A DNA stretch of 13,118 bases from UBA2767 sp964194535 (GTDB lineage Bacteria; Pseudomonadota; Alphaproteobacteria; Rhizobiales; Methyloligellaceae): NCBI GenBank assembly GCA_964194535.1, contig CAXMMX010000116.1, positions 1-13,118 on the forward strand, in the 5' to 3' direction. The notes under the pieces were generated by a model. That model was not told the DNA's origin, did not search any database, and worked only from the letters and a program-made list of their open reading frames with translations. The translations under genes were made by a program, and so were the position numbers. Positions 6,399 to 12,946 of the stretch are shown here, piece after piece. The stretch's first letter is position 1. Every line of letters starts with the position of its first letter.

Positions 6399-7064
6399 AT
6401 GGCAGACACTGGATTCGATTACCACATCGTCTTTCATTCGATCCCGTTCCTGGCCAAAGGCATGGGACTGACGCTGGTATTGACGGTGGCCGCTATCAGC
6501 GGCGGGCTGTTGCTGGGCACCTTGCTGGCGCTGGCCCGGTTGGCGCCGATCCGATGGCTGGCGTTCACCGCCGGGACCTACGTCAATTTTTTCCGCTCCA
6601 TGCCGCTGATCCTGGTGATCTTCTGGTTCTACTTCCTGGTGCCTTTCATCCTCGGATTTCCTGTTGGCGACTTTTATTCCGTGCTCGTCGCCTTCATCAT
6701 GTTCGAGGCGGCGTATTACTGCGAGATCATGCGCGCCGGCATCCAGAGCATTAAGGTGGGGCAGGTCCATGCCGGCGAGGCGCTGGGGCTGACCTACCGG
6801 CAAAACATGCGCTTCGTAGTGCTGCCCCAGGCCTTCCGCAACATGATCCCGATCCTGCTGAGCCAGGCCATCGTGCTGTTTCAGGATACCGCACTGGTCT
6901 ACGTGGTCGGATTGCGCGACTTCCTGTATAGCGCCGAGATCATCGCCAACAGGGAGAACCGCCTGATGGAGATGTTCATCACCGTGGCCGTTGTCTACTT
7001 CGCCATGTGCCTGTGGGGAACGCTGCAGGTTCGTAAGCTAGAGAAAAAATTCGCTCATGAATGA
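6399..7064 (+). CDS. GltK-type amino acid ABC transporter permease
   Basis: The 221-residue inner-membrane permease is close to GltK in length and motifs. It has a first membrane helix after FLAKGMGLTL, FFRSMPLILVIFWFYFLVPF, FEAAYYCEIMRAGIQSIKVGQVHAGEALGLT (the EAA coupling loop), VLPQAFRNMIPILLSQAIVLFQDTALVY, and a C-terminal helix ending VRKLEKKFAHE. The ATG begins one base after the stop of the preceding permease, so translation is probably coupled, with GGGAGCGAAG as ribosome site. It would form the membrane heterodimer with the GltJ-like protein. A second, decayed copy of its tail lies immediately downstream. Confidence 0.93.
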   Translation: MADTGFDYHIVFHSIPFLAKGMGLTLVLTVAAISGGLLLGTLLALARLAPIRWLAFTAGTYVNFFRSMPLILVIFWFYFLVPFILGFPVGDFYSVLVAFIMFEAAYYCEIMRAGIQSIKVGQVHAGEALGLTYRQNMRFVVLPQAFRNMIPILLSQAIVLFQDTALVYVVGLRDFLYSAEIIANRENRLMEMFITVAVVYFAMCLWGTLQVRKLEKKFAHE

Positions 7065-7087
7065 AACACCTGACACCACCGGATCGA

Positions 7088-7174
7088 ATGTACACCACAC
7101 TGGCAGTTGTCTCTTTCCTGTTATGTCTTTGAGAAACTGCCCTAATTCGTAAGCTTCAAAAAAAAGGTTTTCGG
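7088..7174 (+). pseudogene. Remnant of a second GltK-type permease C-terminus
   Basis: Read in frame from 7088, this gap encodes M-Y-T-T-L-A-V-V-S-F-L-L-C-L-stop-E-T-A-L-I-R-K-L-Q-K-K. It aligns without gaps to the end of the intact permease just upstream (M-F-I-T-V-A-V-V-Y-F-A-M-C-L-W-G-T-L-Q-V-R-K-L-E-K-K): AVV, F, CL, T, RKL and KK all match. A TGA (7130-7132) replaces the Trp codon and the frame runs into the ATPase start. Third positions differ a lot, so this is a diverged paralogue's tail rather than a recent tandem slip. It suggests that the ATPase gene originally followed a different permease gene. Confidence 0.6.
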
Positions 7175-7175
7175 T

Positions 7176-7964
7176 ATGGCCAAGACCCCGCGAAAAGCCA
7201 AATCAGCCAAAGCTAAGAAATCGAACGGCAATAGGATGATTCAAATGGACGTCGTCAGCAAATGGTATGGCGATTTCCAGGTCCTCAGCAATTGCACAAC
7301 CTCCGTGGAAAAGGGCGAGGTCGTCGTCGTCTGTGGCCCTTCGGGATCGGGCAAGAGCACGTTGATCAAGGTGATTAATGGCCTCGAGCCCTTCCAGGAA
7401 GGCACCATCATGTTCAACGACATCTCAGTCGGCGATCGGACGACGAACCTGTCAATGCTTCGCTCGCAGATCGGCATGGTGTTCCAGAATTTTGAGCTGT
7501 TCCCGCACCTTTCGATCATCGAGAACATTAAGCTGGCGCAGATGAAGGTGTTGGGCCGAGAAGACAGTGAGGCGAGAAACCGCTCTATGGAGTTGCTTGA
7601 TCGTGTCGGTCTCGCGGACCAGCGCAACAAATTTCCAGCCCAGCTGTCCGGCGGTCAGCAGCAGCGGGTCGCCATCGCCCGCGGCCTTGCAATGGATCCC
7701 ATAGCGATGCTGTTCGACGAGCCAACATCGGCGCTTGATCCGGAAATGATCAACGAGGTTCTGGATGTCATGACCGAACTGGCACTTGAGGGTATGACGA
7801 TGATGGTGGTCAGCCACGAAATGGGGTTTGCCCAGCGTGTCGCCGATCGGGTGATATTCATGGACGAGGGACGGATCGAGGAAGATTGCACGAAGGACGA
7901 GTTCTTCAAGACCAAACGTGGCCCAAGGGCCCAAGAGTTCCTGTCCAAGATTCTGACCCACTGA
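7176..7964 (+). CDS. GltL-type amino acid ABC transporter ATP-binding protein
   Basis: This 262-residue ATPase has every catalytic motif: Walker A GPSGSGKST (about 54-62), Q-loop VFQNFELFPH, signature LSGGQQQR, Walker B AMLFDEPTSALD and the H-loop SHEMGF. It matches the polar-amino-acid (GlnQ/GltL) subfamily and would energise import through the two upstream permeases. The N-terminus has a lysine/alanine-rich extension of about 20 residues before the first strand. ATG 7176 has AAAGG about eight bases upstream; a second ATG at 7236 would remove the extension but has a poor ribosome site. The gene is 111 bases from the GltK-like gene, a gap filled largely by the permease remnant, and its start codon lies at the remnant's end. 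Confidence 0.94.
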   Translation: MAKTPRKAKSAKAKKSNGNRMIQMDVVSKWYGDFQVLSNCTTSVEKGEVVVVCGPSGSGKSTLIKVINGLEPFQEGTIMFNDISVGDRTTNLSMLRSQIGMVFQNFELFPHLSIIENIKLAQMKVLGREDSEARNRSMELLDRVGLADQRNKFPAQLSGGQQQRVAIARGLAMDPIAMLFDEPTSALDPEMINEVLDVMTELALEGMTMMVVSHEMGFAQRVADRVIFMDEGRIEEDCTKDEFFKTKRGPRAQEFLSKILTH

Positions 7965-7987
7965 CCCTCTGCTGAGGAATGGATCAT

Positions 7988-8018
7988 GGCTCCGCGTTCG
8001 GAGGTGCTGCCTTTTTTT
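7988..8018 (+). terminator. Possible weak terminator/attenuator after the ATPase gene
   Basis: CTCCG (7990-7994) and CGGAG (7999-8003) form a five-base-pair stem with a CGTT loop; outer GGC/GCC pairing is possible with an internal loop. Seven T residues follow at 8012-8018. The distance between stem and T-tract is long for a classic intrinsic terminator, so partial termination before the stress-protein gene is the most that can be claimed. Confidence 0.35.
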
Positions 8019-8087
8019 GCCCGATGCCGAGCCTAACAGCAGAGCCCATTGGCTGGCCGCGAAAACATTTTCGAAAGGACGCTAGAA

Positions 8088-8531
8088 ATGATCAATAAAA
8101 TGCTGGTCGCCCTCGATGGTTCGGACCATTCCCTGAAGGCTGTTGATTTTGCCTCGGAGATCGCCGCTTCCCTCAAGGCCAAGCTGATTATTCTCACCGT
8201 GGTCAAGGTCCAGGAAATTCCGAAAGGCCTGCGTGAATATGCGGAGCTGGAACATATTCCTGGGCTGGACATAGATATCCTGACAAAGGTCGCAGGTGAT
8301 CTGGTGTCTAATACAAAGATAAGGGCCAAAGAAAAGGGCGTCGGCGACGTCGTGGGAGAAGTAGAAGAAGGCCCTGTCGCACGCACCATCATCGCACGCT
8401 CTCAGCATCATGATGTTGACATGATTGTTGTTGGCTCCCGCGGATTCGGCAACATCGAAGCAACTCTTCGCGGCGGCGTCTCGCACCGTGTCGAGCTGTT
8501 GGCGAAGTGTCCCGTTCTGACGGTCAGATAA
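8088..8531 (+). CDS. Universal stress protein (UspA family)
   Basis: The single-domain protein has 147 residues from ATG 8088, which is preceded by AAAGGAC with seven bases between; the longer TTG start at 8049 is rejected. The first strand reads MLVALDGSDHS, with the conserved Asp of the ATP-binding Usp class. The C-terminal half carries DMIVVGSRG followed by the nucleotide loop G-x2-G-x9-G, then RVELLAKCPVLTVR. In ATP-binding members the last Gly is followed by Ser/Thr; here it is Gly (LRGGVS), so nucleotide binding may be altered. The protein is cytosolic and presumably dimeric. It lies between the transporter ATPase and the class-III PLP enzyme, with gaps of 123 and 71 bases, so it may be cotranscribed. 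Its role in the locus is not evident. Confidence 0.92.
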   Translation: MINKMLVALDGSDHSLKAVDFASEIAASLKAKLIILTVVKVQEIPKGLREYAELEHIPGLDIDILTKVAGDLVSNTKIRAKEKGVGDVVGEVEEGPVARTIIARSQHHDVDMIVVGSRGFGNIEATLRGGVSHRVELLAKCPVLTVR

Positions 8532-8602
8532 CCCTCGTCCAGTTTATTAGAAGGCTGGGCAACCTTTAGACCGCGGCCAAATTTTTGCAAAGGTGCATTC
8601 AC

Positions 8603-10000
8603 GTGGCATCAATTCCGAACTCGATTCTCAATTTCTCGGACCATCACATGGATCTAATCGAGCGTGACAGCGCTGCGATAATGGGATGGCGTTATGAGCC
8701 AAAAGTGATCTTCTCCGGCGGTATTGGATCGAAGCTTATCGATGTCGACGGCAATGAATATTACGACGTCAGCTCAGGTATGATGTGCCTCGTTCTCGGA
8801 CATGCCCATCCCGAACTCACCGAGACCATCAAAGAACAGGCCGGCCGCATCGTCCATCAGTCCTCCTGGTATTCAAATCCGTGGGCAATTGAGTTCGCTG
8901 AACTCGTAGCATCGACCCTCCCAGGCAATCTGAAAATGATGAACTATGCTGTAACGGGGTCAGAGGCAAACGAGATCGCCATGCGCCTCGCACTCGGCGT
9001 CACGGGCGGGTTTGATATTTGCTCCGTCGTTCGCGGGCTGCATGGCGGATCACTTGCCGCCGAAGCCCTCACGACGGTCGGAGGCGCACGCAAGCGGGGC
9101 CTCGGACCGCTGACAATCCCGGCGGTCTCGAACTGCATTATCCCGCCCTTTTATTATCGCGCGCCGGTTCGCGATCCCGATGAATGGGACCGCATCAGCC
9201 TGCAACTCACTGAAGAAATGATCGAATACACGACCAGCCAAGAGGTGGCGGGAATTCTGGTCGAGCCGATGATGGTCGCAGGCGGCATGATTGTGCCGTC
9301 GAAGCGTTGGCTTCAGGGCTTGCGCAATATCGCCGACCACTGGGGCGCACTCCTGATCTTCGATGAAGCACAACTCGCTCCGGGCCGAACGGGTAAGATG
9401 TGGGGTTTCGAGCACTATGACATCGTGCCCGATGTCGTGACGTTTGCTAAGGGCATGTCCGCCGGCTTCGCCGTGTGCGGCGCGGTGACGACGCCCGAGA
9501 TAGCTGAAAAGGCCTCGGGCACGAAGGGCCTGCCTTGGGCAGGCACCTATTCATCTGACCCACTGGCCTGCGCGGTTGCCCTCAAGCAGCTGCAAATTGT
9601 TCTTCGGGACAAACTGATCGAGCGTGCCGCCAAGTTGGGCGATGTCCTTGAGAGCGCCCTCAATAGTGTAAAGGATCGCCATGAGTGTATTGGTGATGTC
9701 CGTGGCAAAGGCTTTTATCGGATGCTCGACATCGTCACAGACCCGGAAAGTCGCATTCCAGATCCGGAGATGGCGGAGCGCATCCGCTATTACGCCCTCG
9801 CAGAGGGATTAGTCATGATCTGTGTCAAAAACTACATTCGCATCTCACCCCCCTGCATTATGATCGAAGAAGAAGTGAAAGATGTTGTCGGCCGCCTGGA
9901 AAAAGCCATTGTGCGCGCCAAAGAAAGCAAGCCGACTGGAACCGATTTCAGGTCCTCAAGTTCACTTGCCGCGGATCCTGGTTACTCCGAAATCGCTTGA
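8603..10000 (+). CDS. Class-III PLP-dependent aminotransferase (dialkylglycine decarboxylase-like)
   Basis: I chose GTG 8603 (465 residues) because AAAGGTG lies seven bases upstream; TTG 8585 would place the ribosome site inside the gene. The fold-type I enzyme has the class-III layout: DGNEYYDVSSGMMCLVLGHAHPE, TGSEANEIAMRLA (PLP phosphate site), VRGLHGG, IFDEAQ with Asp254 for the pyridine nitrogen, and the Schiff-base Lys283 in VTFAKGMSAG, then TYSSDPLACA and DVRGKGF. The DEAQ and SDPL variants and overall spacing recall 2,2-dialkylglycine decarboxylase more than ornithine- or GABA-type enzymes. The family also includes transaminases and racemases, so the reaction is not decided. It may process the imported amino acid or dispose of product nitrogen. 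The last 25 residues (after VRAKES) are a Ser/Pro-rich tail outside the fold. Cotranscription with the upstream genes is likely. Confidence 0.9.
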   Translation: MASIPNSILNFSDHHMDLIERDSAAIMGWRYEPKVIFSGGIGSKLIDVDGNEYYDVSSGMMCLVLGHAHPELTETIKEQAGRIVHQSSWYSNPWAIEFAELVASTLPGNLKMMNYAVTGSEANEIAMRLALGVTGGFDICSVVRGLHGGSLAAEALTTVGGARKRGLGPLTIPAVSNCIIPPFYYRAPVRDPDEWDRISLQLTEEMIEYTTSQEVAGILVEPMMVAGGMIVPSKRWLQGLRNIADHWGALLIFDEAQLAPGRTGKMWGFEHYDIVPDVVTFAKGMSAGFAVCGAVTTPEIAEKASGTKGLPWAGTYSSDPLACAVALKQLQIVLRDKLIERAAKLGDVLESALNSVKDRHECIGDVRGKGFYRMLDIVTDPESRIPDPEMAERIRYYALAEGLVMICVKNYIRISPPCIMIEEEVKDVVGRLEKAIVRAKESKPTGTDFRSSSSLAADPGYSEIA

Positions 10001-10209
10001 GTGCCGTGGTTTGTTCGAGTGACGCGTCAAGGGTATCCTAAGCCAAACAAAGAGCACTCCGATAGCGGAAGAAATGCCGCGAGTTTCTTGCCCGAGCAAA
10101 CTCATCACGTCTCGTAAGAGACACAAAATCCAGGTGCCACGCCAATCCAGCGGCTATCCTGGACCGCTGACAGTCTACGGTAATACTTCAACTGATGCGG
10201 TGGCCGGCC
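10001..10209. other. Non-coding stretch after the PLP enzyme
   Basis: No gene is supported here. Only weak hairpins are seen (for example CAGCGG/CCGCTG around 10150-10175) and none has a T-tract. The space up to the next gene is otherwise filled by repeat cluster C. The 60-residue ORF crossing 10195-10377 is a translation of that repeat. Confidence 0.5.
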
Positions 10210-10320
10210 ATGTCCGCTTTGGGTCATAAGCGGACTCTCTGCTTAGTGTCATTTTATGTCCGCTTTACCCCCGAAAGCGGACATAAAACTACTCAGGCTG
10301 GAATGTCTGCTTTTAGACAG
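10210..10320 (+). repeat. Modular intergenic repeat, cluster C (units a-b-partial c)
   Basis: Unit a (10210-10236) has core TTTGGGTCATAAG. Unit b (10256-10284) is a perfect-armed hairpin, TGTCCGCTTT/AAAGCGGACA. Unit c begins AATGTCTGCTTTTAG at 10302 but loses its right arm after 10320. A GGCATGGACATTTG segment at about 10357-10371 could be the displaced right end, which would imply a small insertion or rearrangement. The a-b linker differs from clusters A and D. Confidence 0.8.
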
Positions 10321-10380
10321 ATTCTATTTGGAAACAGATGCCAGAAAGGCAAAATCCGGGCATGGACATTTGTGTGAGAA

Positions 10381-10578
10381 TTAAACGAACGCTGTCATTT
10401 CCAAGATAAAGTAATATGCGAAAATGAATGAGACACCAAAATATGACAGCACGGATTTCCTAAAACCGATACCGAACAGTATGAGTATCACTGATAAGAG
10501 GATGATCGTAGGCATCTCCATGAAGCCCAAACCGACCACAGCCAATAGGCTTTGCAGCATAGATTTGAGTTCAATCAT
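10381..10578 (-). CDS. Small hydrophobic two-helix membrane protein
   Basis: The 65-residue product starts at ATG 10578, which has GAGG five bases upstream; an in-frame ATG at 10599 would add seven residues without such a site. After a short amphipathic start (MIELKSMLQSLLAVVGLG) there are two predicted membrane segments, about residues 23-37 (TIILLSVILILFGIGF) and 42-60 (LSYFGVSFIFAYYFILEM), joined by a short basic turn (RKS). No family is recognised. It stands alone between repeat clusters C and D and is more AT-rich than its neighbours. The good ribosome site and clean membrane pattern favour a real gene, but chance is not excluded. Confidence 0.5.
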   Translation of the reverse strand: MIELKSMLQSLLAVVGLGFMEMPTIILLSVILILFGIGFRKSVLSYFGVSFIFAYYFILEMTAFV

Positions 10579-10645
10579 GCTAACCTCGCTACTGATCACG
10601 TCCTAGCGCGCAGCGAATAACATCACGCGGGGCGCTCGATGCCCA

Positions 10646-10657
10646 TGCAGTACTGCA
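10646..10657. other. 12-bp perfect palindrome upstream of the small membrane protein
   Basis: TGCAGTACTGCA is its own reverse complement and lies 68 bases upstream of the start codon of the minus-strand small membrane protein. It could be an operator; no other support is seen. The rest of 10600-10786 is AT-rich and non-coding, including a TTTTGAT/ATCAAAA inverted repeat at 10760-10782. Confidence 0.3.
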
Positions 10658-10786
10658 GGCACCTGCACATCATTGAAAACTTGTGCCGTGCCATATGCGA
10701 TACTACCCACAACCAAAATGTCATAAAGCCTCTGAGAACCTGCTTAGAAAATGCGTAAATTTTGATTCAAATTTTATCAAAACCAG

Positions 10787-10861
10787 AATGTCCGCTTTGG
10801 GTCATAAGCGGACATTGTGCGAGGCGATCCCGATGTCCGCTTTACACCCGAAAGCGGACAT
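10787..10861 (+). repeat. Modular intergenic repeat, cluster D (units a-b)
   Basis: Unit a (10787-10816) is a long palindrome, AATGTCCGCTT/AAGCGGACATT, around TGGGTCAT. The linker GTGCGAGGCGATCCCG is identical to that of cluster A. Unit b (10833-10861) has core TTTACACCCGAAAG. The cluster ends 15 bases from the stop codon of the minus-strand rhomboid gene, where its hairpins could act as a 3' transcript end. Confidence 0.85.
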
Positions 10862-10876
10862 AGCGAGGGGACAGCC

Positions 10877-11788
10877 TCAAGCGATAGTCGCCGCGAGCCA
10901 GGCGGCAGCCACGATCGCACCGGCAGTACCGGCACACATCCACTGCAGGCCCCGTTCAACGGACCAGTCGCGATCCAACTTCGCAAGCACCCAGCCTGCA
11001 GCAACGCCTGAGCCGAAGCCCAGGACATGACCAAGGATGTCAGTCTGCTCACCGCTTAAACCCAAAAACACCAGTAGCGTCGCTCCGCCCGCCAACGGCA
11101 CCCAGCTTCGCAGCGAGGAAATTGCGTGTTCACGTCTCCGTACCTGTCGAAAAGCGGCGAGCACGCCTATACCGGCAAATATCGCCGTTGAGGCACCGAT
11201 CGAAGTGTGCGTCTGAGAATGCACAAGTGCATTGATAGCATTGCCGGCCGCACCTGCAACGATCATCGAAAGCCAGGCCACACCAGCGCCTGTAACCTGG
11301 GCCAGGAGCAGCAAAAAGACTGTGCCGAATACGAGATTGGCGAGAAGGTGCTCGGCGTTGACATGCAAACATAACGCCGTGACCGCACGCCACCACTCGC
11401 CATTGAGCATCAATCCGGCCTGGGCCGCCCCTTCACCGACCCAATCGAGTGAAAACGCTTCACGGCGCGCGGCAGCAAAGAAAAACAGCAAGACTGCCCA
11501 ATAAATCATTGCCACTTCTATGCGGGGAAATGCTGGATGCCTCCAAACCCGCCCGGGCAGGTGCTTGCGGTTCTCACTGTCATAGGCCGTAAGTTCGTCA
11601 TTGGCCCTTGCAGCATCTTCTTGCGCTACATACAGGGTTATGACTTTCCCTTCCGGCGCAATCGATGACGATATGCCCATGGCTGATAGAACCAAGGCAT
11701 ATTGTTCAGCCTGGCGGCGTTTGGCGCATTGCCTCAGTGCCACCAGATTGCCGTGCTCACTTCGACCCACGCCGCTCACCCTATCCAC
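10877..11788 (-). CDS. Rhomboid-family intramembrane serine protease
   Basis: The 303-residue protein has an N-terminal soluble part (about 20-75; RRQAEQYALVLSAMGI ... DAARANDEL) like the small domain that precedes rhomboids in many proteobacteria, then a six-helix rhomboid domain. Active-site landmarks are present: HxxxN at His147-Asn151 (EHLLANLVFG), the catalytic serine in G198-A-S200-T and the catalytic His254 in ILGHVLGFGSG. The common GxSG is GAST here. It would cleave transmembrane substrates within the inner membrane; its substrates are unknown. The only upstream start is GTG 11788, with a weak ribosome site. The frame stays open for 17 codons further back to the exonuclease stop, and the two genes are in the same frame and probably cotranscribed. 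Confidence 0.88.
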   Translation of the reverse strand: MDRVSGVGRSEHGNLVALRQCAKRRQAEQYALVLSAMGISSSIAPEGKVITLYVAQEDAARANDELTAYDSENRKHLPGRVWRHPAFPRIEVAMIYWAVLLFFFAAARREAFSLDWVGEGAAQAGLMLNGEWWRAVTALCLHVNAEHLLANLVFGTVFLLLLAQVTGAGVAWLSMIVAGAAGNAINALVHSQTHTSIGASTAIFAGIGVLAAFRQVRRREHAISSLRSWVPLAGGATLLVFLGLSGEQTDILGHVLGFGSGVAAGWVLAKLDRDWSVERGLQWMCAGTAGAIVAAAWLAATIA

Positions 11789-11839
11789 GTTCTGCTCGCA
11801 GTAGGGTTCGAGATAGCCAACCTCTTCCGGGTCGTCTAG

Positions 11840-12592
11840 TTATTCTAACAGGATCACGCCTTCACACGCTTCCTTCCAGGCCTCTTGAAACTCGCACAAA
11901 TGTGCACGCTTGGCTTTGTGGTTATCAATGTAGGCGATGACATCAGATATGGCTTTGTTGTATCCGTCGCGATCGATGCTTCCCCGGAATAGCGCATGGC
12001 GCAGGTAGACCAAGTAGGTGTTGAGAGCATCGGTTTCGCAATAATCACGGATCTCTTTGATACCGCCAGCCGCATAAATCTCCGCTACCTTAGAACCATC
12101 GATCCCGAACTTTCCTGGAAAACCGAACAGCCTGCTGACCTCGTCCAATTTAGCTGCAGTGCTGGCGCCGAAATCGGCCATGACATCCATAAGGTCACAG
12201 TGCCACTCAGAGCTGTAACGGTACCCATAGTTCTCAAACCGGCTCTCTCCTTGATTGAGCCAGAGTGCGGAGATGCCGTGCAGCATCGCGCTGTATTTTA
12301 GGACCGGCAGATCGAAGCTCCGGCCGTTGAAGGTCACGCAGCGCGGCTTCTTCTTTTCCACATACTGGAAGAACCCATCCAGCAGTTGAGCCTCGGTGAA
12401 TGAGGCTTCGCCGCCCGAGCGGATATCTTTGAGTTCATGGACCTCAAGGCCATCAGCTGCCCCAAGGCCTACCTCAACGAACGAAATGGCGACAACTTGG
12501 TGGAACAGAACCTTTGGAAACTTAGTGCCCGTGTGGTGCCGCTCGTCTGGAACGGTCTCTATATCGAAAGCTAGGAGGGCCCTAAAATGAAT
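11840..12592 (-). CDS. PolB-like 3'-5' exonuclease; coding frame complete but no canonical start
   Basis: The open frame runs from just after a TGA (about 12601) to the TAA at 11840 and encodes some 250 residues, the usual length of the predicted PolB-type 3'-5' exonuclease family (DEDD, RNase H-like). Motif I, FDIETVPDE (codons at about 12569-12541), lies near the N-terminus. FHQVVAISFVEV follows, then motif II FNGRSFDLPVL, the HCDLMD segment, FPGKFGIDGSKV, and motif III YCETDALNTYLVYLR. All four acidic residues seem present. The first ATG/GTG/TTG in frame is GTG 12361, which would delete motif I and about 77 residues. ATT at 12592 is in the right place for the ancestral start. So the gene uses a rare start, carries a start-loss mutation, or has a sequencing error there. 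It is followed in frame by the rhomboid gene. Confidence 0.75.
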   Translation of the reverse strand: MHFRALLAFDIETVPDERHHTGTKFPKVLFHQVVAISFVEVGLGAADGLEVHELKDIRSGGEASFTEAQLLDGFFQYVEKKKPRCVTFNGRSFDLPVLKYSAMLHGISALWLNQGESRFENYGYRYSSEWHCDLMDVMADFGASTAAKLDEVSRLFGFPGKFGIDGSKVAEIYAAGGIKEIRDYCETDALNTYLVYLRHALFRGSIDRDGYNKAISDVIAYIDNHKAKRAHLCEFQEAWKEACEGVILLE

Positions 12593-12644
12593 GGGTCTGC
12601 TTCAATAGCAGCTTTCTGCCGACCAGGTAACTGAGCATCGTTCC

Positions 12645-12764
12645 ATGTCCGCTTTACCCCCAATAGCGGACATAAAACCGCATGGACTGGAATGTCCGCT
12701 AATAACCAAAAGCGGACATTCGTTGAATTAGCATTCAGCGTCCGCTTTTTGCTAAAAACAGACG
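12645..12764 (+). repeat. Modular intergenic repeat, cluster E (units b-c-d)
   Basis: Unit b (12645-12673) has loop ACCCCCAAT. Unit c (12691-12720) carries TGTCCGCTAATAACC and AAAGCGGACATT. A third degenerate unit (about 12738-12764) reads GCGTCCGCTTTTTGC with a poor right arm AAAAACAGAC. The b-c linker begins ATAAAACC and ends GACTGGAATGTC, as in cluster A. It lies 53 bases upstream of the presumed exonuclease start, inside the 354-base gap before the last gene. Confidence 0.85.
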
Positions 12765-12868
12765 AGCGGGCTCGTTGCCTTCAATGTCGTTAACGGGGTG
12801 AGAGGCCGACGTCTGGCTCGTTTAAGAATCTGTCAAACATATTGGCAATTTTCCGCAGAAAATACCCC

Positions 12869-12886
12869 GAGATTCAACTGAATCTC
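12869..12886. promoter_or_regulatory. 7-bp perfect inverted repeat upstream of the last gene
   Basis: GAGATTC (12869-12875) and GAATCTC (12880-12886) are separated by AACT and lie about 60 bases upstream of the last gene's start codon. It is a candidate operator. Nothing else is recognised in 12765-12946. Confidence 0.35.
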
Positions 12887-12946
12887 ACCAATGTTCCCTA
12901 GGATTGCGTCCAAAGTGCTTTTGCTCAGAACTTTAGCGGGGATGTC

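Noticed and set aside
5983..6471. 162-residue plus-strand ORF inside the permease genes.
   Set aside because: It is an Arg/Gly/His-rich out-of-frame shadow of the two permeases, which have clear family motifs.
2443..10000. Mobile element or genomic island carrying the catabolic locus.
   Set aside because: No integrase, transposase, tRNA site or clear flanking direct repeat was seen; the flanking repeats are common intergenic elements. It remains only a possibility noted with the repeats.
12396..12590. 64-residue plus-strand ORF at 12396-12590.
   Set aside because: It lies antisense to the N-terminal coding part of the exonuclease, whose DIET motif is clear on the minus strand.
80..12764. 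CRISPR array, suggested by the repeated hairpins.
   Set aside because: Spacing and unit sequences vary, the linkers are partly conserved between copies rather than unique, and no cas gene is present.
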